From the NCBI GenBank assembly GCA_047967505.1, contig CM106540.1: DNA of 64,000 nucleotides. The stretch is one strand, 5' to 3'. Below are positions 11,421 through 21,631 of the stretch, piece by piece. Position numbers and translations under genes: made by a program. The notes under the pieces are model-generated. The model worked only from the letters and a program-made list of their open reading frames with translations. It did not search any database and was not told the DNA's origin. Numbering within the stretch: position 1 is the first letter of the stretch; each line of letters opens with the position of its first letter. Source of the DNA: Dipteris shenzhenensis. Lineage: Eukaryota > Polypodiophyta > Polypodiopsida > Gleicheniales.

Positions 11421-13560
11421 TCATGGACATTCTTCATTTGCGCTGTCTCCTTCTACTTCCTCCATGGTGACCATCCTTAAAAATTCGTGTATATGCAAAA
11501 TACTTTGCTGTGGTATTTTTATTTTTCCTTCTACCTCATATCCCACACGCTTCTTTGATTTCTTTGCCCTTGAATGCCAAGACACTATGATTGTCTCCGT
11601 CGAAACTTGTGAGACCGCTTCATTATTTGGGACCCACTCCTTCATTATATAATTAGTGTACAATGTGTTGTTATCCATATTGTCCTTCTTGCCCTTTGGC
11701 TCATACCATACCGCTGTAAATGTTGTAGCTCTCCCTTGGTCATCTCTTTGCACATCAACTACTTTTGCAACCCAAAACTTCACATTCTCATATTCATCAT
11801 TCGATGGTCGACTCATGGTCGAACCACAATAAAACAATCGACCTCTATATCTACTTGTGGCATAAACTCTCTCTTCTTCGGTCCACAATATGGATGTGGG
11901 AGTAATGATACAAATTCATTTTCAAAGACTGGAGCTGGGTGCAAATCGTTATGAACATTTGGCCAAAACATATTGCATTCTTCCTTGACATCCTTTGAGC
12001 CTCGCATTCTCTCAAGGTCCTTTATTCAAGTTCGTGTCTTGTTAATTACAATGGTAGTGTGTTCTCTCCAAGTAGGCTTTGAATCAGGATATCTTTGGAG
12101 CATTTCCTCTTTGTATGTAATAAATGCTTTTAATCCTTCTATTTCACAGTTAGACCTCTCATTGAATTCTTGCATAGGAGCCCATGTTGGATACCTTCCT
12201 TACTGGGAATTGAAGTTAAGAGACTGTAAGGTTCTTCAGGTTCCCATTTTGTATCATGAGAATACTATTGCCATTGCATTACGGGTTTTTCATCTTTGAA
12301 AAAAAAACAAAAGTAGTGTGGATTGGTATGACCTGTCAATGCATCACCACCCGTTTGTATGAAAGGTAGAATGAAGCTCTTCCAATCATACATTCTTTCG
12401 AGCCTCTCACATACTGTACTTTCCTTATGACCACCAACTTGCCTACCACATCTTCTTACCAAGTCATCTATTGTCTCCACATCCTTGCATTTAAGCTCTC
12501 TTGAGACTGTGCTAAAAAGTTGATCGATATCCTCATGTGTATGCCCAACATACAAAAATCCACATTCGACCTCATTGAAGATTCGATGAGCAACTAGCAT
12601 GGAGCAAAATGCAAACATGAGTACATTCTTATTTTCTCGCTAGCAATTATCAGCTTGTATTCTCAAAGTCGGTGGTAGGCAACCTTTTTCTGCATGTACA
12701 TTGCGAATTGCCTTCATAATAGATGTTGCAACTTGATTGCTATCATGTAGATGCAAGGAATCAATCCATATATCTGCAAAGAATTTAATTCCATGCACTA
12801 ATACTCCACATAGATGTGTCTTTAGAAAGTGCTTTCCTTGTAATTTAGGTGGAGTGGCAACAAAATGAGGCAATGTTGTTGTATTCTGATCCATGCCATC
12901 TACAATAAGGCACATCTAGTCATCAGGATGCGAAATAGCTTGCTCCTTCCAAAATGCATATTTTTGTCTAGAATGTCGAATATGGTCATGATGAGATTTT
13001 CGATGTCTTTTGTATAATTCCCTTTGATTTGGACATGTTGCACTCTCAATCGCTCGCTTTAAATCATCATAGACATTGCACTTTGACATTTTTTGCCTCC
13101 TTGGGATTTTAACATATCCAAAGTTCTTCTTCCAAAGAGTATACAAAGTATGAGAAGAAGCTACAGCATCCCCTCTCTACCTTTGCTTTTCTGCAATAGA
13201 GTCAAATACTTCGAGCTTTGTCAAGCCCATTGGAAGGTGCATTTCAGTGATTGCATCACTGTTAGGGAGTTTGGTAGATATATGGGGTTAAGGTAAAGCA
13301 TTTTCATGTATGAAGTCTTGCAAAATCGCTACTGCCCTGACAGTTGAGATTCTTGATTTGGACCTTCCTCTATTACCGTGAATGCTAAATTTGTTGCTGC
13401 CCTTTGCCTTAGTGACTAAATCTCAATATGTACCATGGGATAATCCAGTAATATTGCGATATGCCTTATTGCAAATCTTTTTTCCAATTAAGAGAGGTTT
13501 TACCTTTTGTCTTGAACTTAGCCTTTTATTGCCATTCTGAAGAAAGTAAGAGAGACTTGT
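11421..13560 (-). pseudogene. DUF7869-type transposase, broken by stops
   Basis: Read on the minus strand from about 13,560, a basic N-terminal region contains KAKGSNKFSIHGNRGR. LWKKNFGYVKIPRRQKMSKC follows at 13,080-13,140. The catalytic-like DUF7869 core comes next: IVDGMDQNTTTLPHF and LKTHLCGVLVHG (12,780-12,915), LRIQADNC then RENKN (about 12,640), and FLYVGHTHEDIDQLFSTVS (about 12,500-12,560). A C-terminal domain (11,421-12,007) contains FVSLLPHPYCGPKKRE and ATTFTAVWYEPKG. Conserved Asp/His residues in DGMDQN, QADNC and GHTHEDID are the family's probable active-site residues. An in-frame TAG sits right after QADNC, and more stops occur at about 13,430, 13,190 and 12,250. It is probably inactive but young enough to read clearly. 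Such genes are usually annotated as uncharacterised proteins in land plants. Confidence 0.72.
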
Positions 13561-13633
13561 GAGAAGGTATTCATTTTATTCGCTTCCTCTTCTTTGCCAC
13601 ACGTGTCCTCTACATTCCCTGATGTCTACAAGA

Positions 13634-14473
13634 TCAATGAAGTGCATACATCTTCACTTGCAACATAGATATCCCAATGCATTTAACATGTTCTCCTCCT
13701 TCATTACTCTCTTCCTCTTTGGTTGCTTTTGTGGATCGCTTTCTCTTCATGCATATGTATGACCGTTTTCGTTCCTCATGCACGTTGTTATCTATATTTA
13801 TGCACTTCTTCTCCTCACATTTGTTTGTAACCAAGCATCCATGATTGGTCGTTGCATCCTTGGCCATATCACAATCAAAGTTAAATATTGAATAATCCTC
13901 TGTTGATCTCATCCTCGTTTTTAACATACTCTTAGGACCATTCAATGAATTCAATATTCTACGAGAGTGTTGAGAAACTTGAAACTCTTCCACTCCTGAG
14001 AGAACATCGTTCATTGGGACATCTTGCATGGCTTTCACAAATCCACAAGACTGATTGACACCAGGTTTGTTAATATGCATGAACTCATCCACACTTGACA
14101 AGACATCGCTATTGAAACCTTTGCCCTTCTCACTGTGCAAGAATTCATCCACCCCAAATAAGACTTCGCTTGTAAAATCATTTTGTTTCTCGAAACCAAT
14201 GAACACATCCACTCCAGATAAGATGTCACTTCTATAATTGAGTACATTGAAATCATCCACATTTGAAGTGATAGAGCCTAGCACATGGGCACGCTTTTTA
14301 GGTCCTTTGATATTATAGTATACCTTGTCTTTATCATTGAAAACTATGTGCCTCTTTCTCATGTTTAAAAATTGCATACTCCATCTCATATTCTTGCCTA
14401 CCTCATAGTAGGGATCACATAAGGATGTTATGTTATCAACCATACCATCATCAATGACTTTTAGAATCCTCAT
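13634..14473 (-). CDS. Accessory ORF with internal SGVDEF repeats (279 codons)
   Basis: An intact 279-codon frame. Its middle carries four degenerate repeats around a core [ND](V/I)LSGV(D/E)(E/V)F: SDILSGVDVF, SEVLFGVDEF, SDVLSSVDEF and NDVLSGVEEF. The first three are spaced about 28 residues apart and the fourth is somewhat further on. The C-terminal third is basic and charged, with KRKRSTKATKEEESNEG-like composition that would suit a nuclear protein. No known domain was recognised. It ends about 70 bases before the transposase region and follows the 14,474-14,914 ORF directly, on the same strand, so the two may be one interrupted protein or spliced exons of one transposon gene. Confidence 0.45.
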   Translation of the reverse strand: MRILKVIDDGMVDNITSLCDPYYEVGKNMRWSMQFLNMRKRHIVFNDKDKVYYNIKGPKKRAHVLGSITSNVDDFNVLNYRSDILSGVDVFIGFEKQNDFTSEVLFGVDEFLHSEKGKGFNSDVLSSVDEFMHINKPGVNQSCGFVKAMQDVPMNDVLSGVEEFQVSQHSRRILNSLNGPKSMLKTRMRSTEDYSIFNFDCDMAKDATTNHGCLVTNKCEEKKCINIDNNVHEERKRSYICMKRKRSTKATKEEESNEGGEHVKCIGISMLQVKMYALH

Positions 14474-14914
14474 CTATGCAAATGACCATTGCTCCACTTG
14501 TTCAAATCCCAATACTTCACCTTCTGCTACAGTCTTATTTGCAAATGATCTCATTTGTAAAATATCCCCTATAGTAAAGTTCAAGGTGGTGCACTTTGTA
14601 TTCTTGATAATGTCTGTTGCATAAGTCTCATCTTTGTCCCATGCTATAAATGATTTGTTGGATGTATTGTAGGGCATAACATCTCCAAGTGTTTCCATAT
14701 CTCCATATTTATAGTTTAGCTCAACATGTGCACTAAGAATCTTTGATACAGTAATTGCCACCTTATCTTCGCCAAGTCTTCGAAAGTGGCAAACTGAATT
14801 GGGATCACTATCATGGATTGTAGCAAATGCAACTACTTCTCTTTTGCTACATAAAATCACATCCATCCCTGGAAAAAAATCAATAGCCATCTCCTTTGTG
14901 AGAGTCCTTTGCAA
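14474..14914 (-). CDS. DUF8039-like small ORF next to the transposase
   Basis: A 146-codon open frame. The central segment (GMDVILCSKREVVAFATI, then KVAITVSKILSAHVEL, then METLGDVMPYN and SFIAWDKD) follows the pattern of the DUF8039 domain seen beside plant transposases: an opening beta-rich Gly-x-x-Val motif, an alternation of short strands, and a closing Trp. This family call is by memory of pattern and is tentative. Its stop directly abuts the start of the 13,634-14,473 frame, which supports one transcription unit. Confidence 0.4.
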   Translation of the reverse strand: MQRTLTKEMAIDFFPGMDVILCSKREVVAFATIHDSDPNSVCHFRRLGEDKVAITVSKILSAHVELNYKYGDMETLGDVMPYNTSNKSFIAWDKDETYATDIIKNTKCTTLNFTIGDILQMRSFANKTVAEGEVLGFEQVEQWSFA

Positions 14915-15004
14915 GCAAGTTGCAGTAGCAATAATTACATAAATATTAGTCTCTTTTTAATAATCTACTCATTTATTATAATTTTTAATTAGTACTTAAT
15001 TTAT

Positions 15005-16385
15005 TGGTGGGAGAAGTTATCCGATCAAGTACTCATCAGATGGACATGCCACTTTGCATGCAACTCAATAACACTTACGTTGAGGTGCATACAAAGTATT
15101 GTGCCCATCGTCTATGCTTTGCATGGTATATCATGCATTAAACACCATTTGCTGCATTGTTGATTGAGCATTAAATACCATTTTTGCTGTAGTGTCATGC
15201 ACATCCGTAAAAAAACACGCTGCTAGGTATGTTATCCGATCAAGTACTTATAGGATGGGCGTGCCACTTTGCATAGAAGTGAAATCCACCTAGTTGAAGG
15301 TGTATGCAAAGTATTATGCCCATCGAATATGCTTTGCATTGCCGATCAAGCATAAAATACCATTTTTGCCTTAGTGTCATGCACATCCGTAAAAAAACAC
15401 GCTGCTAGGTATGTTATTCGATCAAGTACTTATGGGATGGGCGCTCCACTTTGCATGCAAGTCATTTTCAACTAGTTTGAGGTGCGTGCAAAGTATTGTG
15501 ACCATCGGATATGCTTTGCATGGTCGATCACGCATTATCTACCGTTTTTCCTGTAGTGATATGCACATCTGTAAAAAAACACGCCCTTAAATATGTTATC
15601 TGACCAAGTACTTATCAGAAGGGTGTGCCTCTTTGAGAACATTTCAATACCACCTATTTTGAGGTGTAGGAAAATTATTGTGCCCATCGGATATCCTTTG
15701 CATGGTCGATCGAGCATTAAATACTATTTTTGCTCTAGTGTCATGCACATCCGTAAAAAAACACCCTGCTAGGTATGTTATCTGATCAAGTACTTATGGG
15801 ATGGGTGCGCCACTTTGCATGTAAGTCAACTCCACCTAGTTGAAGGTGTGTGCTAAGTATTGTGCCCATTAGATATGCTTTGCATTGTTGATTAAGCATA
15901 AAACACCGTTTTTGCCTTAGTGTCATGCACAACCATAAAAAAACGCATCCTAGGTGTGTTATTCAAACAAGTACTTCTCAGATGGGGGCTCCACTTTGCA
16001 TGCAAGTCGATCTCAACTATGTTGAGGTTTGTGCAAAGTATTGTGACCATCAGATATGCTTTGCATGGCTGATCACGCATTATACACCATTTTTTCTCTA
16101 GTGATATGCACATTCGTAAAAAAACACGCCCTTAGGTGTGTTATCTGACCAAGTAATTATCGGATGGGTGTGCCTATTTGAAAATATCTCAATTCCACCT
16201 AGGTTGAGGTGTAGGAAAAGTATTGTGCCCATCGGATATGCTTTGCATGGTTGATCGAGCATTAAAAAATACCATTTTTGTCTTGGTGTCATGCACATCC
16301 GAAAAAAGCATGCTCCTAGGTATGTCATCCGATCAAGTACTTATGGGATGGGCATGCCACTTTGCATGTAAGTCGATTCCACCTA
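15005..16385. repeat. 181-bp satellite array with trimeric higher-order repeat
   Basis: Eight monomers start at about 15,021, 15,236, 15,417, 15,600, 15,782, 15,963, 16,144 and 16,326, with a spacing of 181-183 bp after the first. Shared blocks include gccactttgcatg, atatgctttgcatgg and catccgtaaaaaaacacgc. By sequence the monomers fall into three types in the order C-A-B-C-A-B-C-A, so like types recur every 544-546 bp. Type C has tgcctctttgaga/tgcctatttgaaa where A and B have ccactttgcatg. Type A has acctagttgaaggtgt, and type B has the a-variant gtgaccatc and gatcacgcatta. The first monomer carries about 34 extra bases from a partial internal duplication of the gcattaaa..accattt region. Confidence 0.88.
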
Positions 16386-16499
16386 TATATCCTAGAATGT
16401 ATTCACGAGGTTGCAAGCTAAAGCCCTTAGTAAAGAGCTTTGCACACAAGCCAAAAGGGGTAAAGCTAGCACGTCATAGTCTAAAGAGGCAATTGAATT

Positions 16500-18445
16500 A
16501 GCATGAGTAAGCACCAAGGGTACAACAAAAAGATTGGGAAGGGACACAATAAGGTCATCATCCAAGATTGATCGAATGAAGACACGGCCTCCCTAGCAAC
16601 ATCATCTTCCTCTGGTGGTACTTTCTCAAACGGTACCACCAACAAGCACCTGTAGGAGGAAAATGAAGGAACAATAAGGGGTTCAGCCCATGGCCAAGCC
16701 ACAACACCTAAGGTTCATAGTGAATATCCCAACCCATGGGCAGGGAAACAATGTCTCACCGAGGTGCATAAATTGGTAGGTAAGTGCCAAGAATGGGAGT
16801 AGAGGCCCAAGGCAAGTAAGAGTGCTGATACTATTCATCTAATATATGAGATAGCCACTTGATCCTCAAAAGCCTTGCAAATACCTAAAAGGGTAGAAGA
16901 AGAAGGTGTGTCATGCCCTTCAATAGAGGGATCCACCCTAATGCAATGGATGTTTCAAGAAGACCCCACCTTGCAACAACTAAAGGATGATGACAACATG
17001 TCCTTATGTGGCTTAGAAGAGTCCCCTGGGTCCCACTGCAAGAACCTAATAGGGGAACCACCATATAACCACAGTCTCCAAGACCCCAGTGCAAGGAGAA
17101 GAGGATCGGGGTCAAGATATCACTGTGAGTCCCTGCCCCACTCCATGAAACCTGCAATCCTGACAGGCTGAAAGGCAACCTCCAAAAGAATATCATCAAA
17201 AAATCCGATAAGTCTGTCTCCCGACTAAACATCAAAGACTAGGGTATCCTTATGTGCATCCTGCAGGGCAATAATCTGTAACGGAATGCCTGTCCCTGAG
17301 AATGCTTCCCACCAAGTGGACTCTGTGATTGGCATGTCATGTGTGTCAATCCACTTTGGCAGAACGGCTGCCTGTATTTGTTATATCCTGACTGCACTCC
17401 CTCTGAGGTGGCCAACTGCTATAAGTCTCTGATTCTCTGGAAGTCTCATAAAGGCCTGCCAGGCAACTACTGTAGAAGCAGGTCCCCTCTCCCATCTAGA
17501 CCACTACATATAATGTGACACTCCAAGTGGCCTGCCATGGTCATCCAAAATCGAGTCATTCCACATGATTGGCTGCCTGTGAATTCCTTCACGAGAGATG
17601 GGTGAAACTCTGTGAAGAGTGTCTCTGAAGCAGCCCCAAGCTTTCAGAATAGCAGCCATGAGAGGGGAAGGGGGAGATTTGAGATGAGCTGAAGTATGAT
17701 CCATGTGCTGCTGTCCATCCAATCTCCCCCATGAGATGGGGTACAAGAATGAATGTTGTGTGAGAAAAAAAAATTCCAAGGCTCCTGTCCAAGCATCAAT
17801 CCACGTACTACAAACTTGCAGAGCAAGGCCATACACCGCAAGTTCGGGTCAATAATATTGAGACCTCCTCCTGTGGGGAGAATGAGGGTCTTCCAAGCCT
17901 GGCTACAACATCTGAGGTGCCATCTAAATCGCTCCATAGGAAGTTACTGATAGGTCTCATGAGCTGAGCGATACAACCTCTAGATCTGCACCACCATGAG
18001 CAAACGAACCAGGCAGTGGGCAATAATACTTGGTTCACGACCACAACTCTGGATGCAAGGTCAAGTCTAGCTGAACTCCAAAAGATGAGTTTCCTCCTAA
18101 TAGTCTCCAACACGAGAGCAAACTGCAGTACTGGAGTGATGCCCACCCCACAACCTGGCATCCGAGATATCTGAAAGAGACTCCCCTCTGAATCCAAGTG
18201 AACCCTATGTCATTCCCTCAGTCTGGAGTGTCCTCATCACTGATCCAAAAGCCATTGGATTTGTTCCAATTAATGTGTGCACCTACCGCAATACAAAACA
18301 AATCCAATGCCGTCCTGAATGAAGTCAATGATGGGGGCCATATGTGGCCTGATGGCTGGACGACTTCAGATAGAGTTGGTACACTGCCAACTAGGCTTCA
18401 TGCAAGTGCAGGAAGGCATCCCTTGACTGACCGCACCGAGGGTAG
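16500..18445 (-). pseudogene. LINE (L1-type) ORF2 3' half, degenerate
   Basis: Read on the minus strand, this starts near the RT motif VSQGMPS (about 18,420, family form VRQGCPLAP) and skips the YADD region. It continues through FCIAVGAHINWNKSNGFWIS and VSFRYLGCQVV (18,180-18,320), then the post-RT block KLIFWSSARLDLASRVVVV and NFLWSDLDG (17,940-18,110). WKTLILPTGGGLNIIDPNL and MALLCKFVVRGL follow (17,800-17,910), then a poorly conserved tail to about 16,500. This order is that of plant L1-like ORF2. Several stops and frameshifts are present, and no endonuclease or poly(A) tail was found. Confidence 0.75.
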
Positions 18446-18828
18446 ATGGAGCATTTCCTGAGGCAGCCCACACTCTCGGGTTGTGGGGCACATTTGGAGC
18501 CTCAGATGATCCCGAATGGCTCTGGGCTGAACAGAGACCGTAGGTTAGTTGCTCTGTTTTGTGCACCGGTTCTATCGTATGGTCGATGGCCTATTTCGAG
18601 ACCGACCCCCAGTCGACTGTTTTGGGTGGACTGGGTCGATCACCCAAGAGCAAGCCTGTGAAGCCCATTTAATCACTGGCTACAGCAACCCTGATTCCTT
18701 AGCATCCAGCCTCCATCTTCTACTATTTCCAACATGCCATCGAAGCTTCTTTCACAAGAGCACATGGTTGGGAGGCAACGCCATCTATTGTATCAGTTCT
18801 ACAGTAATCAAATTTTTTATTCTCCATA
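18446..18828. other. Unassigned segment between LINE and Gypsy fragments
   Basis: A plus-strand frame at 18,549-18,965 is open but has no recognisable motif and overlaps the opposite-strand Gypsy protease. I see no supported feature here. Confidence 0.4.
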
Positions 18829-19080
18829 CTATCTTGTTTTCTCTCTTGCATACGAGTTCCTGTTATCTGTTGAGCATAGATGTATTATTTTCTTACATGC
18901 TTCCCATAACCAAGGACATCCCAGTAAGATTTGATAGGATTTTTTGGGGAGATCCAAGATTGTGAATTGAAGGGAAAAGCGAACTCTTGTGACCTTCGTG
19001 GACACGCCATTCACTATTCCCAAGGGTTTAGCTCGTGAATCATCGGTAAGGCATATGTTAAAATTAGTCTTTTGCATTGG
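18829..19080 (-). pseudogene. Gypsy aspartic-protease (RVP-like) fragment
   Basis: The minus-strand frame reads NVLSKEIYDEWGLPPMQKTN, then SRAKPLGIVNGVSTKVTRVR and FTILDLPKKSYQILLGCPWL. The AKPLGIV...V.F...DLP...Y.ILLG.PWL pattern is that of Gypsy retroelement proteases. The catalytic Asp-Ser/Thr-Gly part upstream is missing because the homology begins at a G-rich minisatellite. The frame is continuous through that minisatellite into a Copia protease, giving a 315-codon composite ORF (18,829-19,776) that is unlikely to be a real protein. Confidence 0.72.
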
Positions 19081-19397
19081 TGGGAGACCCCATTCATCGT
19101 AGATCTCCTTTGATAGGACATTGGAGGTGGAGATGGAGGGGGCAGGGGGAGGTGGAAATGGAGGGGGGAGGTAAAGATGGAGGGGAGAGGGGGAGGGGGA
19201 GGTGGAGATGGAGGGGGGAGGGGGAGGGGGTGGTGGAGATGGAGGGGGGGGGGGAGGGGGAGGTGGAGATGGAGGGGGGAGGGGGAGGTGGAGATGGAGG
19301 GGGGAGGGGGAGGGGGAGGGGGAGGTGGAAATGGAGGGGAGAGGGGGGAGGGGGAGGTGGAGATGGAGGGGGGAGGGGGAGGGGGACGTGGAAATGG
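19081..19397. repeat. G-rich minisatellite (ggaggtggagatggagggg type)
   Basis: About 320 bp of imperfect repeats of the motif ggaggtggagatggagggg with variable runs of gggga, on the plus strand. Many G4-G6 runs are separated by one to three bases, so G-quadruplex formation is plausible. It lies exactly at the junction between the Gypsy protease fragment and Copia II and marks the breakpoint of both. Confidence 0.9.
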
Positions 19398-20734
19398 ACT
19401 TCTTTCCTTTTGCTATCAAGCGACCGTTATTTTTCATATCCTCAACAAAGCATCCATGAGGATTAAATCTGACCTGCAAGCCCTGCTCAACCATTTGACC
19501 AATAGAAACCAGGTTCTTGGTGATGTTTGGGACATGAAATACATCAGACATGTATTTCTTTTTCCCATCCTGCATAGACAAAGGAATTTTACCAATCTGC
19601 ACAATAGGATGTGTAGTATCATCACCAATCTCCACAAATCCTGGTTTTTCCATTTTCCTTGCATCCTGCATCCATTCTACATGACCTGTCATGTGGTTTG
19701 ACACACCTGAGTCAACATACCACACATCATTTTGTTCTTCTGCACTTGTCACAAAATTGGTCATATGCTGCACCATAAATAGATGCTCATTTCTGTCATC
19801 ACCTGTCTACTGGAAGATGCATAATTGCCTTGCTGCAATTTTCCATTCATAATGTCATTCTGCTTTTTGTAGCAGTCCTTAGCCATATGACCCATTTTAC
19901 CACAGTAGTAGCATTCAACATTGCTGTTTGCATTTTGCCCTCTCTGCCATCCACCACGGCCTCTTTGGCTCCCCCTGCCTCTAGAGTTACCACGTCCTCC
20001 TGCATAGGACTGGTTTTCTTGAGTTTGCTGCATATTATGATTTCTACCATGGCCTGCAGATCGGCCTCCTCTACCTCTGCCTCTACCTCTTCCAGCATTT
20101 GAGTAGAAGATAGTTTCTTTTGAAGTTCCTCCTGAAGAAGATGCACCCCCATTTCTCTGCTCTTCAGAAATTATAAAAGCAAATAACTCTTCAAAATCAG
20201 GAAATTTTTCACGGACAGCAATGGATGTCCGGAACTGTGCATAATCCTTTCCTAGACCATTCAAGGTCACGAAAACTAGATCATCATCTTCCACTGGCGA
20301 CCCAATGGAAGCAAGTGCATCTGCAATTTTCTTCACCTTCATGTGGTAGTCATTTATGCTCAAATTTTCTCTCTGCACATTGTGCAACCCTGTTTGAGCT
20401 GCATTTTCCTGGCTTGCATATTTGTGTTGTACATTTTTGCCAAAGTATCCCATGCCTCCTTTGGTGTACTTGCATCCTGAATATGCACAATCATAGAATC
20501 CGAAATACTGATAGACAGCCAGTACATAACTTTTCTGGCTCTCTCATGCCATCCTTTAAATGCCTGCATTTCCTGTTGATTGGGATTAGGAAGAACTGGT
20601 TCTTCTTCATTTCCTGTATTGAACTCCCAATAGCCTTTTCCCATAAGGAAATTCGTCATTCTAAACTTCCATGCCTGGAAGTTGTTCTTGTCAAGCTTTT
20701 CTGTGACAATCTATGAAAGAGAATCAGACGCCAT
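19398..20734 (-). pseudogene. Copia II gag-protease remnant
   Basis: Gag starts at 20,734 with MASDSLS, an in-frame stop, then TEKLDKNNFQAWKFRMTNFL. The core contains FKGWHERARKVMYWLSISIS and STPKEAWDTLAKMY. A frameshift near 20,400 leads to ENLSINDYHMKVKKIADAL and GKDYAQFRTSIAVREKFPD. A Gly/Arg-rich RNA-binding stretch and one CCHC zinc knuckle (CYYCGKMGHMAKDC) follow at about 19,880-19,920. After a further frameshift, the protease region has WYVDSGVSNHMTG at about 19,700, with the active-site Asp-Ser-Gly intact. It then runs to the gag-pre-integrase LVSIGQMVEQGLQVRFNPHG. Frameshifts make it inactive. Confidence 0.87.
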
Positions 20735-21265
20735 TACAGAACACTGCAAAATATTTTGTCACTACGAAAAGATACAGCTTTTGCCTCACACGGGTAGATT
20801 TACAAAACTGACGAAAGTGGTATTTGACCACACAGTCACTTTCCTAGTGATGATTTTGCATCAACAGGCAACAAGCATGATTCTACAACTCCCAATATCT
20901 CTGCACACAGGCATACGATGCAATTTCTGCGGCAACTTTTCACCGACCAGCAGAGTAGTGGTCGCACAGCAAAAACAGGGCCTTTTTCTGAGTGCCTGCG
21001 AAGAACTTCCGCCTTCAAAATTGGCCTCGAAATGGCCTCGAATCAGAAAAATAAAGTCACCAAGGGCTTTGCCCTTTCCGCAGCATATACTGCACTCTCG
21101 CCACACCGCAAAGGGCGTCTCAATCTGAGATAGTGCACTCTTGCACTTCTGGTTGTGCTACCTGCAGAGATTTGCTCCCAAACTCGAAATAAGAAAGCAA
21201 CACTGGTCCTCTTACCAGGACACCGCGAACTTGGTTTGCTTTCTTGAGCTCCTTACCACGAAAAA

Positions 21266-21278
21266 GGCTCTGATACCA
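21266..21278 (-). other. Primer binding site of Copia II (initiator tRNA-Met)
   Basis: On the minus strand tggtatcagagcc follows the LTR end with no spacer. This is the standard plant Copia primer binding site for the initiator methionine tRNA and fixes the inner LTR boundary. Confidence 0.9.
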
Positions 21279-21631
21279 TGTGAAGATAGTGGGAGAGAGG
21301 GAAGGAGTCTCACTTACGGCTTTCTCACATGCACAATGGTGGAATACACACAAAGGTGGAGGCTGAAAACAGTTTTCCTCTTCTTAGTTGTGAAAGCCAA
21401 AAGGAACTCTAGTATAAAGAAATAGAAGAACCCTATATGTGGGTCTCAAACCAAACTCAACTAACTAAGGTGGCATACTAACTGAGCCACAAACTAGAGT
21501 AGATAAAGATAGCTATCATCCAGCTATTATTCGTGGGCGGTGTACCAACCGTCTGTGCAGCTAACAAGTCGGTGACATAAATGCACAACGGTCACCCTGG
21601 CATATCACGAGTGGAGCTCGATATCTCAACA
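21279..21631 (-). repeat. 5' LTR of Copia II
   Basis: 353 bp from tgttgagatatc to tatcttcaca on the minus strand, with TG/CA ends. It is paired by sequence with the LTR at 639-990. Its inner edge is proved by the adjoining primer binding site. Confidence 0.92.

Larger units (their letters stand above)
11421..14914 (-). mobile_element. DUF7869-type DNA transposon coding unit
   Basis: Three consecutive minus-strand coding blocks (14,474-14,914, 13,634-14,473 and 11,421-13,560) lie together without a host gene between them. The last carries the DUF7869 transposase signature. No terminal inverted repeats could be fixed by eye, so the true ends are unknown. The unit is flanked by a 103-bp duplication on one side (11.1-11.3 kb) and a 181-bp satellite array on the other (15.0-16.4 kb). 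Both could be subterminal repeats of the element or independent. Confidence 0.6.
19398..21631 (-). mobile_element. Copia II: 5' half of a Copia element of the Copia I family
   Basis: On the minus strand: 5' LTR (21,279-21,631), primer binding site directly next to it (21,266-21,278), an untranslated leader of about 530 bp, gag from an ATG at 20,734, zinc knuckle, protease and gag-pre-integrase start. It breaks at about 19,398, after NNGRLIAKGKK. Integrase, RT, RNase H and the 3' LTR are absent. Where Copia I and II overlap (about 300 bp) they are nearly identical. Together they describe the whole element, but each is only half. Confidence 0.87.

Noticed and set aside
15535-16328. Several 60-76-codon minus-strand frames
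   Set aside because: They repeat at the satellite period and are read-throughs of the 181-bp monomer.
17504-17937. Possible host gene rich in Trp/Leu on the minus strand
   Set aside because: The frames fit the post-RT part of a LINE (GGGLNI, RCMALLCKFVVRG) and are interrupted.
19077-19701. Gly-rich plus-strand frames of 85-174 codons
   Set aside because: They are antisense to the Copia protease and translate the G-rich minisatellite.
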